From assembly GCF_006440675.2 (NCBI RefSeq), contig NZ_CP083951.1:1240001-1304000 (forward strand): a DNA stretch of 64,000 nucleotides, in the 5' to 3' direction. Position numbers and translations under genes: made by a program. The notes under the pieces are model-generated. The model searched no databases and was not told the DNA's origin. It saw only the letters and a list, made by a program, of their open reading frames with translations. The DNA is from Mesorhizobium sp. B2-8-5. Lineage in GTDB: Bacteria; Pseudomonadota; Alphaproteobacteria; Rhizobiales; Rhizobiaceae. This document shows, in pieces, positions 37,436-45,817 of this stretch (the stretch's first letter is position 1; every line of letters starts with the position of its first letter).

Positions 37436-38932
<1,497 letters not shown>

Positions 38933-38985
38933 CCGGACGGTTTCCTGTTTGCACGTCCTCGCCTTCGGCTGCGGGCCTGCAGGCA

Positions 38986-39030
38986 GGCATCAAGGATGGC
39001 GCGGAATTCGTCATCCCGACGATGAACTGA
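38986..39030 (+). repeat. Duplicated 3' tail of mmsA
   Basis: This 45-bp stretch encodes GIKDGAEFVIPTMN and a stop, the same as the end of mmsA at 38888-38932. Differences from the mmsA copy are few and mostly at third codon positions. It is followed by sequence (GCCCGGACAGG) similar to that after mmsA itself (GCCGGACGG). It looks like a leftover gene end from recombination or duplication. Confidence 0.85.
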
Positions 39031-39062
39031 GCCCGGACAGGTCGTCCAAGCCAACATTGGGG

Positions 39063-39092
39063 AGGCGCGGTGCAAGCCGCGCCTTCTTTTTG
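39063..39092 (+). terminator. Rho-independent terminator after mmsA
   Basis: GGCGCGG (39064-39070) pairs with CCGCGCC (39077-39083) around a TGCAAG loop, followed by TTCTTTTTG. It lies downstream of the duplicated tail and is the first strong intrinsic terminator after mmsA. From here to 39355 I see no gene. Confidence 0.75.
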
Positions 39093-39355
39093 TGGATGCA
39101 GGTGGAATGCTGCGGCTTTCGTCCACCAGCCTTGCACTGTCCAGATCACGCCGCCAAAGGCGAAGCGCAACTTCAGGTGCATGAATTCTGATGCATCGCG
39201 CGAGGAGAGCATCCGCACCTTCTAATAATTCCATCGCCGTGTGATGGAACCAACAGACCACCCTCCGTCTTAGGCTGTATTCCTGCCATGCGTGCAGGCA
39301 AATCAAACAGCGCCGGTGGCAGCCGGGGTTCGCGTCTGGCGCGAGGAGGTGTCAG

Positions 39356-39658
39356 ATGACACGATTTCTTATGGCGACAATGCTGGCGGCGGCGGTGGTC
39401 ACCGGTGGATCGGCGTCGGCGAACGCGGCGGCGCAATGCGCTCCGCGCGCCGACATCATCAAGGCGCTCGGCGACAAGTTCCACGAAAGCGAGGCCGGGC
39501 GCGGTCTGATCAATCCTAACGTCGTGCTCGAGATCTTCGTGTCGGATCAGGGCAGTTGGACCGTGCTTGCCTCCGACACCAAGGGGCAAAGCTGCATCCT
39601 TTCCGTGGGCGAGGGCTGGGACAGCCCTACGATCGCGGCAGCCATGCCAGGCGCATGA
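39356..39658 (+). CDS. Small secreted protein, paralogue A
   Basis: A 100-residue protein with a signal peptide (MTRFLMATMLAAAVVTGGSASANAAA). The mature part of about 75 residues has two Cys (in AQCAPR and GQSCIL) and the strand pattern LEIFVSDQGSWTVLASDTKGQSCILSVGEGWD. The same pattern occurs in the gene at 39908. The family is unknown to me but is common in rhizobia; a periplasmic role is likely. GAGGAGG precedes the ATG closely. Confidence 0.8.
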   Translation: MTRFLMATMLAAAVVTGGSASANAAAQCAPRADIIKALGDKFHESEAGRGLINPNVVLEIFVSDQGSWTVLASDTKGQSCILSVGEGWDSPTIAAAMPGA

Positions 39659-39907
39659 GAAATTCGCCGTAGAGTGTCCGCTCCCGGGTTGGTTGCGGGC
39701 GGCTCAGGCGCTGTCAGCGCCCCCCGCTTGTTTACGGAGCGAAGCTTCACCATATCGAATCCAGGGAGTCATGATCTCCCTGGGACAGACCGGAAACCAG
39801 AAGGAGTGACGTGATGAAAACGTCGAATCTGGCCTGGAGCGCTCCGGCACACTGAGGCGGCCGAATGTGCCTCCCTTGCCGGAATGCGAAGGCGAAGGAG
39901 GTGCCCA

Positions 39908-40225
39908 ATGGCACGCGATTTTTCGTTTCGATGGGTCAAGCTTGCAGTCGTTGGCGCCCTGATGGCGCTATCGGCTATCCCGGCGCGGGCGCAAGTCATC
40001 TGCGGCGGCCATGACTATCTGGTCGCGAGGCTGGCGGAAGCATTCGAGGAGAAGCGGCTGGGATATGGCGTGGCCGGTCAAGCCGCCATCTTCGAGGTGT
40101 ACGTCTCGGCAAGCGGAACCTGGACCATCCTGATGACCGACGTCAAAGGCCAGAGTTGCATCCTGGCGGCGGGCGACGGATGGGAAGACACGCAGGCCAC
40201 CGCGGTCGGGCAACCCGGCGGCTGA
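39908..40225 (+). CDS. Small secreted protein, paralogue B
   Basis: A 105-residue protein with a signal peptide (VKLAVVGALMALSAIPARAQ). The mature part has Cys in VICGGHD and GQSCIL, and shares the motif W-T-[VI]-L-x-[ST]-D-x-K-G-Q-S-C-I-L-x-x-G-x-G-W with paralogue A at 39356. The ATG at 39908 was chosen because it starts the signal peptide and follows GGAGG; the frame opens at 39884. About 250 bp separate the two genes, with nothing supported between them. Confidence 0.8.
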   Translation: MARDFSFRWVKLAVVGALMALSAIPARAQVICGGHDYLVARLAEAFEEKRLGYGVAGQAAIFEVYVSASGTWTILMTDVKGQSCILAAGDGWEDTQATAVGQPGG

Positions 40226-40253
40226 GGACGCCTCTGGCAGGCGCTGACCCCGC

Positions 40254-40958
40254 TCAGCGCGTGGCGGCCACCTCGGCATGACCGCGCAGCAGCGCCATCA
40301 GTTTCTTGGCGTCCTTGGCGGCGCCTTCCTCGTCGCCGTCGAGGATGGAACGGATCAGCGCCACGTGGTGCTCGGCTGATTCGGCCAGCCCGGTGTCGGC
40401 CTTGTAGCGATACCAGAAGCGGCGGCTGTGCGTCTGCAAGGGGGCGGCCACGCGCGCCGCGAAAGGGTTGTCGGCGGCGATTGCCAGCGCCTCGTCGAGC
40501 GCCTTGTCGGCCTGGATGAAGGCAAGCACGTTGCCGGAGATCACCGCCTTCTGCATGGCCAGGGCCGCCTCGTGGAACAGGTCGGCGGCCTCGCGCGTGA
40601 CGAAGCGGGCGGCCGAGCGGGCGAGCACCACCTCGATGCCGCGCCGCGCATCCAGCACCCGCAGCCAGTCGCCGGCGTGAAGCGGCGCGACCGCGATGCC
40701 AGCGCGGGGTCTTATGTCGAGAAGGCCTTCCCAGGCGAGCCTCTGGATCGCCTCGCGCACGGGGGTGCGTCCGAGACCCAGCCGCTCGATCAGCGCGCCT
40801 TCGGTGACGAAGCTCGACGGCGCCAGCTCAAGCGTGACGATCATATGCTCCAGCGCGCGGTAGGCCTTGGTCGCCGCCGGCTCGAAGGTCGCGTTCGTGT
40901 CAGCGGATATCAGAGGGGAGATCAATGGCAGGCTCCTGATATATTTTTCATATATCAT
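40254..40958 (-). CDS. GntR family regulator (FadR/FCD type)
   Basis: A 234-residue regulator. The GntR winged helix is clear (TKAYRALEHMIVTLELAPSSFVTEGALIERLGLGRTPVREAIQRLAWEGLL), and the C-terminal all-helical FCD ligand domain carries RRGIEVVLARSAARFV. It is divergent from the hydroxyproline-type operon starting at 41029. Perfect TGATATATCA-type palindromes lie in the gap, one reaching its own start codon, so it probably represses both itself and the operon until an intermediate binds. Confidence 0.92.
   Translation of the reverse strand: MIYEKYIRSLPLISPLISADTNATFEPAATKAYRALEHMIVTLELAPSSFVTEGALIERLGLGRTPVREAIQRLAWEGLLDIRPRAGIAVAPLHAGDWLRVLDARRGIEVVLARSAARFVTREAADLFHEAALAMQKAVISGNVLAFIQADKALDEALAIAADNPFAARVAAPLQTHSRRFWYRYKADTGLAESAEHHVALIRSILDGDEEGAAKDAKKLMALLRGHAEVAATR
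40937..40957. promoter_or_regulatory. Probable GntR operator 1
   Basis: TGATATAT at 40937-40944 and ATATATCA at 40950-40957 form a perfect inverted repeat with a 5-bp spacer. It abuts the GntR start codon at 40958, a position suited to autorepression. The half-site recurs in operator 2. Confidence 0.55.
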
Positions 40959-41002
40959 AGCGGATTCAGCATTGACGAGCCAGCTTTTAATAGATATACG
41001 AC

Positions 41003-41012
41003 TGATATATCA
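41003..41012. promoter_or_regulatory. Probable GntR operator 2
   Basis: The perfect palindrome TGATATATCA lies 17 bp before the ATG of the DHDPS-type gene and just before its ribosome site CGGAGA. Same sequence family as operator 1, so the same regulator probably binds both. Confidence 0.5.
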
Positions 41013-41028
41013 ATCGGAGAAACAAATC

Positions 41029-41964
41029 ATGTGGACCGGAGTTTTCCCCGCCGTCACGACCAAATTCACAGCCGACGACCGACTCGACCATGCCGAGATG
41101 GAGCGCTGCTACGGACTGCAGATGGAGGCCGGCTGCGACGGCATCATCGTGTGCGGCTCGCTCGGCGAAGGGCCGATGCTGTCGCCGGACGAAAAGATCG
41201 AAGTGCTGAAGACGGCGCAGAAAGTCGCCGGCAAGAAGCCGGTGCTTTTGACCGTCAACGAGCCCGGCACGCGCGAGGCGGCGAGCATTGCAAAGCGCGC
41301 CGCCAAGGAAGGCGCCGACGGGCTGATGGTGGTGCCGAGCCCGATCTACCACACCGACCCGCAAGAGACGGTCGCCGCCCTTCGTGCAGTTGCGGAAGCC
41401 GGCGACCTGCCGGTGATGATCTATTCCAACCGGCTCGCCTATCGCGTCGACGTGGCCGTCGAGCTGATGGAGGAGCTGGCGTCGGACAAGCGTTTCGTCG
41501 CCATCAAGGAATCGTCCGACGACATCCGCCGCTCGACCGAGATCATCAACCGGTTCGGCGACCGCTACGACCTCTTCACCGGTGTCGACAATCTCGCCTT
41601 CGAGGCGCTGTCGGTCGGCGCCATCGGCTGGGTCGCCGGCCTCGTCACCGCCTTCCCGCGCGAGACGGTAGCGATCTACCAACTGATGAGAGAGGGCCGC
41701 CGCGAGGAAGCGCTGGCGATCTACCGCTGGTTCCGGCCCTTGCTCGACCTCGATGTCTCCACCTATCTGGTCCAAAACATCAAGCTTGCCGAAGTGCTGG
41801 CGATCGGTACCAATGACCGTGTGCGCATGCCGCGCCAGCCGCTGTCGGGCGAACGCCGCAAGGCGGTCGAGAAGATCGTCCGGGATGCGCTGGCGGTGCG
41901 GCCGAAGCTGCCGTCGTTCCAGAACTCTCCTCGATCGGCAGAGAAGATGGTGGCAGCCGAATAA
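41029..41964 (+). CDS. DHDPS-family lyase, probable pyrroline-4-hydroxy-2-carboxylate deaminase
   Basis: A 311-residue class I aldolase-fold protein of the dihydrodipicolinate synthase/N-acetylneuraminate lyase family. The Schiff-base Lys is in FVAIKESSDD (near residue 162), and GSLGEGPMLSPDEK marks the substrate loop. The neighbouring FAD oxidase and hydroxyproline epimerase point to deamination of 1-pyrroline-4-hydroxy-2-carboxylate to 2-oxoglutarate semialdehyde, a step done by this family. No semialdehyde dehydrogenase specific to that route is visible in the window. GGAGA precedes ATG 41029. Confidence 0.8.
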   Translation: MWTGVFPAVTTKFTADDRLDHAEMERCYGLQMEAGCDGIIVCGSLGEGPMLSPDEKIEVLKTAQKVAGKKPVLLTVNEPGTREAASIAKRAAKEGADGLMVVPSPIYHTDPQETVAALRAVAEAGDLPVMIYSNRLAYRVDVAVELMEELASDKRFVAIKESSDDIRRSTEIINRFGDRYDLFTGVDNLAFEALSVGAIGWVAGLVTAFPRETVAIYQLMREGRREEALAIYRWFRPLLDLDVSTYLVQNIKLAEVLAIGTNDRVRMPRQPLSGERRKAVEKIVRDALAVRPKLPSFQNSPRSAEKMVAAE

Positions 41965-41978
41965 GGGACAGCCTTCAC

Positions 41979-43286
41979 GTGCAGAAAAATTCCGAGGAGG
42001 GGCGCCGCCCCTCATCCGCCCTTCGGGCACCTTCTCCCCGTGAACGGGGAGAAGGGGAAGACATCGCCATCATCGGTGGCGGCATCGTCGGTATCTGCGC
42101 CGCGACCCTGCTCTCAGAAGCGGGTCGCGGCGTTACCGTCTTCGATCGTACCGGCATCTGCGAGGAGACGAGCTCCGGCAATGCCGCCGCCTTCGCCTTC
42201 TCCGACGTGCTGCCGCTGGCGCATAAGGGCATGATCCGGCAATTGCCGAAATGGCTCGCCGACCCACTCGGACCTTTGGCCATCCCGCCGGCCTATCTGC
42301 CCAAGCTGCTGCCCTGGCTGATCCGCTTCTGGCGCGCGGGCGCCGCCAAGCACTACGAAGCGAGCCTGGCGGCGCAGGTCGGTATGATGAAGCTCGCCGA
42401 AGCCGAATGGATGGGACTGCTCGACCGCTCCGGCACGCGGCCAATGCTGCGTGAGGATGGTTCGCTGGAATTCTATGAGAGCGAGGCGGAGTTCCGTGCC
42501 TCGCTGCCCGGCTGGGCCGAGCGCGGGCGTTTCGGCATCGGCTTTCGCCATGTCGAGGGCGAAGAAATGGCAGCGCTCCAGCCAGGACTTGCGCCGCGCT
42601 TCGTCAAGGGCACCTTCGTGCCAGGCTGGAAAACGGTCGCCGACCCCAAGCTGCTCGGCAAGGCGGTCTGGGCCTATGCGGAAAGGCTCGGCGCTCGTTT
42701 CGAGCATGCGCGTATCGAACGCGTGGAAGCGGACGCAAACGGCGCCACGATCGTCCTGGCCGACGGCACCAGGCGGAGGGCAAGGAAACTCCTGATCGCC
42801 GCGGGCGCCTGGTCGCATCTCCTGGCAAGGAATATCGGCGACCGCATCCCGCTCGAAACCGAGCGTGGCTACAACACGACGCTGCCGGTGTCCGCCTTCG
42901 ACGTGAAGCGGCAGCTGATCTTTTCCGGACATGGCTTCGTCATCACGCCGCTGGAGACAGGCCTGCGAGTCGGCGGCGCGGTCGAGTTCGGTGGCATCGA
43001 GCGGCCGCCCAACTTCGCGCGGTCGAAGGCGATGCTGGAGAAGGCGAAGCGTTTCCTGCCCGGGCTCGACCCGTCGGGCGGCCGCGAGTGGATGGGTTAT
43101 CGCCCGTCGCTGCCGGACTCCTTGCCGGTGATCGGCGCGGCGCGCGCGCCGAATGTCTTTTATGCCTTCGGGCACGGCCATCTCGGCCTGACCCAGTCGG
43201 CCGCGACCGGCCGCTTGATCCGCGATCTCGTTGTCGGCCAGACTCCGCCGCTCGATCTCACCCCATTCCGTCCAGAGCGTTTCTGA
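41979..43286 (+). CDS. FAD-dependent D-amino-acid oxidoreductase (probable D-hydroxyproline dehydrogenase)
   Basis: A 435-residue DAO-family flavoprotein. The FAD fold IAIIGGGIVGICAATLLSEAGRGVTVFD starts only near residue 29, followed by TSSGNAAAFAFSD, and ends with GYRPSLPDSLPVIG and FYAFGHGHLGLTQSAATG. In its context it should oxidise cis-4-hydroxy-D-proline made by the epimerase downstream. Residues about 8-27 are encoded by an intergenic-type palindromic repeat (42001-42057). The start is the GTG at 41979, 14 bases after the previous stop; no later good start exists before the FAD motif. Confidence 0.85.
   Translation: MQKNSEEGRRPSSALRAPSPRERGEGEDIAIIGGGIVGICAATLLSEAGRGVTVFDRTGICEETSSGNAAAFAFSDVLPLAHKGMIRQLPKWLADPLGPLAIPPAYLPKLLPWLIRFWRAGAAKHYEASLAAQVGMMKLAEAEWMGLLDRSGTRPMLREDGSLEFYESEAEFRASLPGWAERGRFGIGFRHVEGEEMAALQPGLAPRFVKGTFVPGWKTVADPKLLGKAVWAYAERLGARFEHARIERVEADANGATIVLADGTRRRARKLLIAAGAWSHLLARNIGDRIPLETERGYNTTLPVSAFDVKRQLIFSGHGFVITPLETGLRVGGAVEFGGIERPPNFARSKAMLEKAKRFLPGLDPSGGREWMGYRPSLPDSLPVIGAARAPNVFYAFGHGHLGLTQSAATGRLIRDLVVGQTPPLDLTPFRPERF
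42001..42057. repeat. Rhizobial palindromic repeat inside the oxidase coding region
   Basis: CCTTCTCCCCGT and the complementary ACGGGGAGAAGG form a hairpin, preceded by CGCCGCCCCTCATCCGCCCT. This is a sequence type seen between genes in rhizobia; its core also occurs after nadD at 20704-20726. Here it is in frame near the 5' end of the oxidase gene and encodes the stretch RRPSSALRAPSPRERGEG. Confidence 0.7.
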
Positions 43287-43295
43287 AAAGAGAAT

Positions 43296-44300
43296 ATGAT
43301 GGCCAAGAAATCCTTCTTCTGCATCGACGGCCACACCTGCGGCAATCCGGTGCGCCTTGTCGCCGGCGGCGGGCCGCTGCTCGAGGGCTCGACGATGATG
43401 GAGCGGCGGGCGCATTTCCTCGCCGAATATGACTGGATCCGCACCGGGCTGATGTTCGAGCCGCGCGGCCATGACGTGATGTCGGGCTCGATCCTCTATC
43501 CGCCGACGCGCGAGGACTGCGACATCGCCATCCTGTTCATCGAGACCTCGGGCTGCCTGCCGATGTGCGGCCACGGCACCATCGGCACGGTGACGATGGC
43601 GATCGAGCATGGGCTGGTGAAGCCGAAGACGCCGGGCGTGCTGAGGCTCGACACGCCGGCCGGCCTGGTCATCGCCGAATACAAGCAGGTCGGCGAATAT
43701 GTCGAGGAGGTGCGCATCACCAACGTGCCGTCGTTCCTCTATGCCGAAGGCCTGACCGTCGAATGCCCGGTGCTCGGCGAGATCAGCGTCGACGTCGCCT
43801 ATGGCGGCAATTTCTACGCCATCGTCGAGCCGCAGCAGAATTACCGGGACATGGCCGACTATTCGGCGGGCGACCTCATCGCCTGGAGCCCGGTGGTGCG
43901 GCAGCGCCTCAACGAGAAATACTCCTTCGTGCATCCGGAGAATCCCGGCATCAACCGGCTGTCGCACATGCTGTGGACCGGCAAGCCGAAGCATGCCGAG
44001 GCCGATGCCCGCAACGCCGTGTTCTATGGCGACAAGGCGATCGACCGCAGCCCTTGCGGCACCGGCACCTCGGCACGCATGGCGCAACTCCATGCCAAGG
44101 GCAGGCTCAAGCCCGGCGACAGTTTTGTCCACGAATCCATCATCGGCTCGCTGTTCAAGGGCAGGGTCGAAAAAGAGGTCAGCGTCGCCGGCAAGCCGGC
44201 GATCATCCCCTCGATCGGCGGCTGGGCCCGCATGACCGGGCTGAACACGATCTTCATCGACGACCGCGATCCTTTCGCGCACGGCTTCGTCGTCACCTGA
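43296..44300 (+). CDS. 4-hydroxyproline epimerase (proline racemase family)
   Basis: Cofactor-independent epimerase of 334 residues that converts trans-4-hydroxy-L-proline to cis-4-hydroxy-D-proline. Both catalytic cysteines of the family are present: LPMCGHGTIG near residue 90 and SPCGTGTSARMAQLHAKG near residue 255. The second Cys separates epimerases and racemases from the dehydratase branch, in which it is Thr. It is the last gene of the group with the lyase and flavoprotein. The gene starts with two candidate codons, ATG 43296 and ATG 43299. Confidence 0.92.
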   Translation: MMAKKSFFCIDGHTCGNPVRLVAGGGPLLEGSTMMERRAHFLAEYDWIRTGLMFEPRGHDVMSGSILYPPTREDCDIAILFIETSGCLPMCGHGTIGTVTMAIEHGLVKPKTPGVLRLDTPAGLVIAEYKQVGEYVEEVRITNVPSFLYAEGLTVECPVLGEISVDVAYGGNFYAIVEPQQNYRDMADYSAGDLIAWSPVVRQRLNEKYSFVHPENPGINRLSHMLWTGKPKHAEADARNAVFYGDKAIDRSPCGTGTSARMAQLHAKGRLKPGDSFVHESIIGSLFKGRVEKEVSVAGKPAIIPSIGGWARMTGLNTIFIDDRDPFAHGFVVT

Positions 44301-44480
44301 TACGATCAGGGGCATGCGCTTTGGCTTCGCTTTCCGCTTTCGCCGACACCTGATCGCGGAACCAGTCGGCGAATTGACTTCGGCCGCTGACGCCGAGCCG
44401 ACATCGTCAGAAAATAGCGCTTGTCGTCCTCGATCGCCGCCCGAGGGGGGCCGAAAAGCACAGTCTCAATGGAGAGCGAG
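44298..44480 (-). pseudogene. Possible 3' remnant of a LysR-type regulator gene
   Basis: Read on the minus strand, one frame gives IETVLFGPPRAAIEDDKRYFLTMSA, and after a shift near 44390 another gives SQFADWFRDQVSAKAESEAKAHAP before a stop. The second piece resembles the C-terminal end of GcvA-type LysR regulators (F-x-D-W-L/F pattern). The frame change and lack of an upstream part suggest a decayed gene end. Short and recognised by eye only. Confidence 0.4.
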
Positions 44481-44910
44481 GCTCTGCTTGCCGAGACGTC
44501 GCTTCAAGGCTTTTCTATTTCGGCGAGACGCCTTCCGTCGAAGGCGTCTCGCCGTCATATGGCCGTCACAGATGACGCAAACCTCACCCAACGGAAGGCG
44601 CGGCGGTCGAAAAAGCAGCGCCTCGGTTCTTGCAAGAATTCTTCTCATCAACTTATTTTGACGCCGATTTCTTCGACATGAAGCCCATCATAAGGTTGAA
44701 TCGTCAAAGACATTGCGTTGTGCCAATGCTACGGTCCGCGATAGTCCAGGGGTCGGGCGCGAAAAAAACGGGCAATCGGACGGCGTGCTTCCAAACCACG
44801 CAGAGCGATTGAAAAATCACGTTGCAATCCGGGCTCGAAACTTTACGACTAGGGGAAATACGAAAAGGAATGCGTCCTGAAAGGCGACATTCCAGGGGAG
44901 CCGCATAAAT
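44481..44910. other. Leader region of the liv operon
   Basis: No supported gene in about 430 bases. It holds a strong inverted repeat at 44522-44553. The last 150 bases are less GC-rich and probably contain the promoter and leader of livH, but no clear -35/-10 pair could be chosen by eye. Confidence 0.45.
44522..44553. repeat. 13-bp perfect inverted repeat
   Basis: GGCGAGACGCCTT (44522-44534) and AAGGCGTCTCGCC (44541-44553) are exact reverse complements with a six-base loop. It is a strong hairpin in either strand. No T-run follows on the + strand (the next bases are GTCATATG). It could be a dispersed repeat or part of a bidirectional terminator. Confidence 0.6.
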
Positions 44911-45813
44911 ATGCAGTACTTCGTCCAGCAGCTTATCAATGGGCTGACGTTGGGATCGATCTATGGCCTGATCGCGATCGGCTATACGATGGTCTATGGC
45001 ATCATCGGCATGATCAATTTCGCCCATGGCGACATCTTCATGGTCGGCGCCTTCACCGCGCTCATTGTCTTCCTGATCCTTGGCGCATTGTTCTATTCGG
45101 TGCCGGTCGTGGTGGCGCTTCTGATCATGATGATCGTGGCGATGCTGCTGACCAGCCTCTACAACTGGACGATCGAAAAAGTGGCCTATCGGCCGCTGCG
45201 CGGATCGTTCCGGCTGGCGCCGCTGATTACCGCCATCGGCATGTCGATCGCGCTGTCCAATTTCGTGCAGGTCACGCAAGGCCCGCGCAACAAGCCGATC
45301 CCGCCGATGGTGTCGCAGGTTTACACGATCGACGGCATCAGCATCTCGCTGAAGCAGATCATCATCGTGCTCGTCACCGCCGCGCTGCTGGTGATCTTCT
45401 GGTACCTCGTCAACAGGACGGCGCTCGGGCGGGCGCAACGCGCCTGCGAGCAGGATCGCAAGATGGCGGCGCTGCTCGGCATCGACGTCGACCGCACCAT
45501 CTCCATCACCTTCATCATGGGGGCCGCCCTTGCCGCCGTCGCCGGCACGCTGTTCCTGATGTATTACGGCGTCGTGGTGTTCTCGGACGGCTTCGTGCCG
45601 GGCGTGAAGGCCTTTACGGCAGCCGTGCTGGGCGGCATCGGCTCGCTGCCCGGCGCGGTGCTCGGCGGACTGCTCATCGGCTTCATCGAGAGCATGTGGT
45701 CGGCTTATTTCTCGATCGACTACAAGGACGTCGCCGCCTTCTCGATCCTGGCGATCGTGCTCATCTTCCTGCCCTCCGGCATCCTCGGCCGGCCTGAAGT
45801 CGAAAAGGTCTGA
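44911..45813 (+). CDS. livH: Branched-chain amino acid ABC transporter permease LivH
   Basis: A 300-residue inner-membrane permease with about eight hydrophobic helices. It begins MQYFVQQLINGLTLGSIYGLIAIGYTMVYGIIGMINFAHGD, the LivH hallmark. The EAA-like cytoplasmic loop contains GRAQRACEQDRKMAALLGID. First gene of livH-livM-livG-livF, with livK at the end. Together these import Leu/Ile/Val or other amino acids, as rhizobial Liv/Bra systems have broad range. It lies 5 bp before livM. Confidence 0.96.
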   Translation: MQYFVQQLINGLTLGSIYGLIAIGYTMVYGIIGMINFAHGDIFMVGAFTALIVFLILGALFYSVPVVVALLIMMIVAMLLTSLYNWTIEKVAYRPLRGSFRLAPLITAIGMSIALSNFVQVTQGPRNKPIPPMVSQVYTIDGISISLKQIIIVLVTAALLVIFWYLVNRTALGRAQRACEQDRKMAALLGIDVDRTISITFIMGAALAAVAGTLFLMYYGVVVFSDGFVPGVKAFTAAVLGGIGSLPGAVLGGLLIGFIESMWSAYFSIDYKDVAAFSILAIVLIFLPSGILGRPEVEKV

Positions 45814-45817
45814 TCTC

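Noticed and set aside
42114..44315. 733-codon open frame on the minus strand
   Set aside because: It covers the flavoenzyme and epimerase genes in antisense and has no family-like motifs; a long frame is expected by chance at this GC content.
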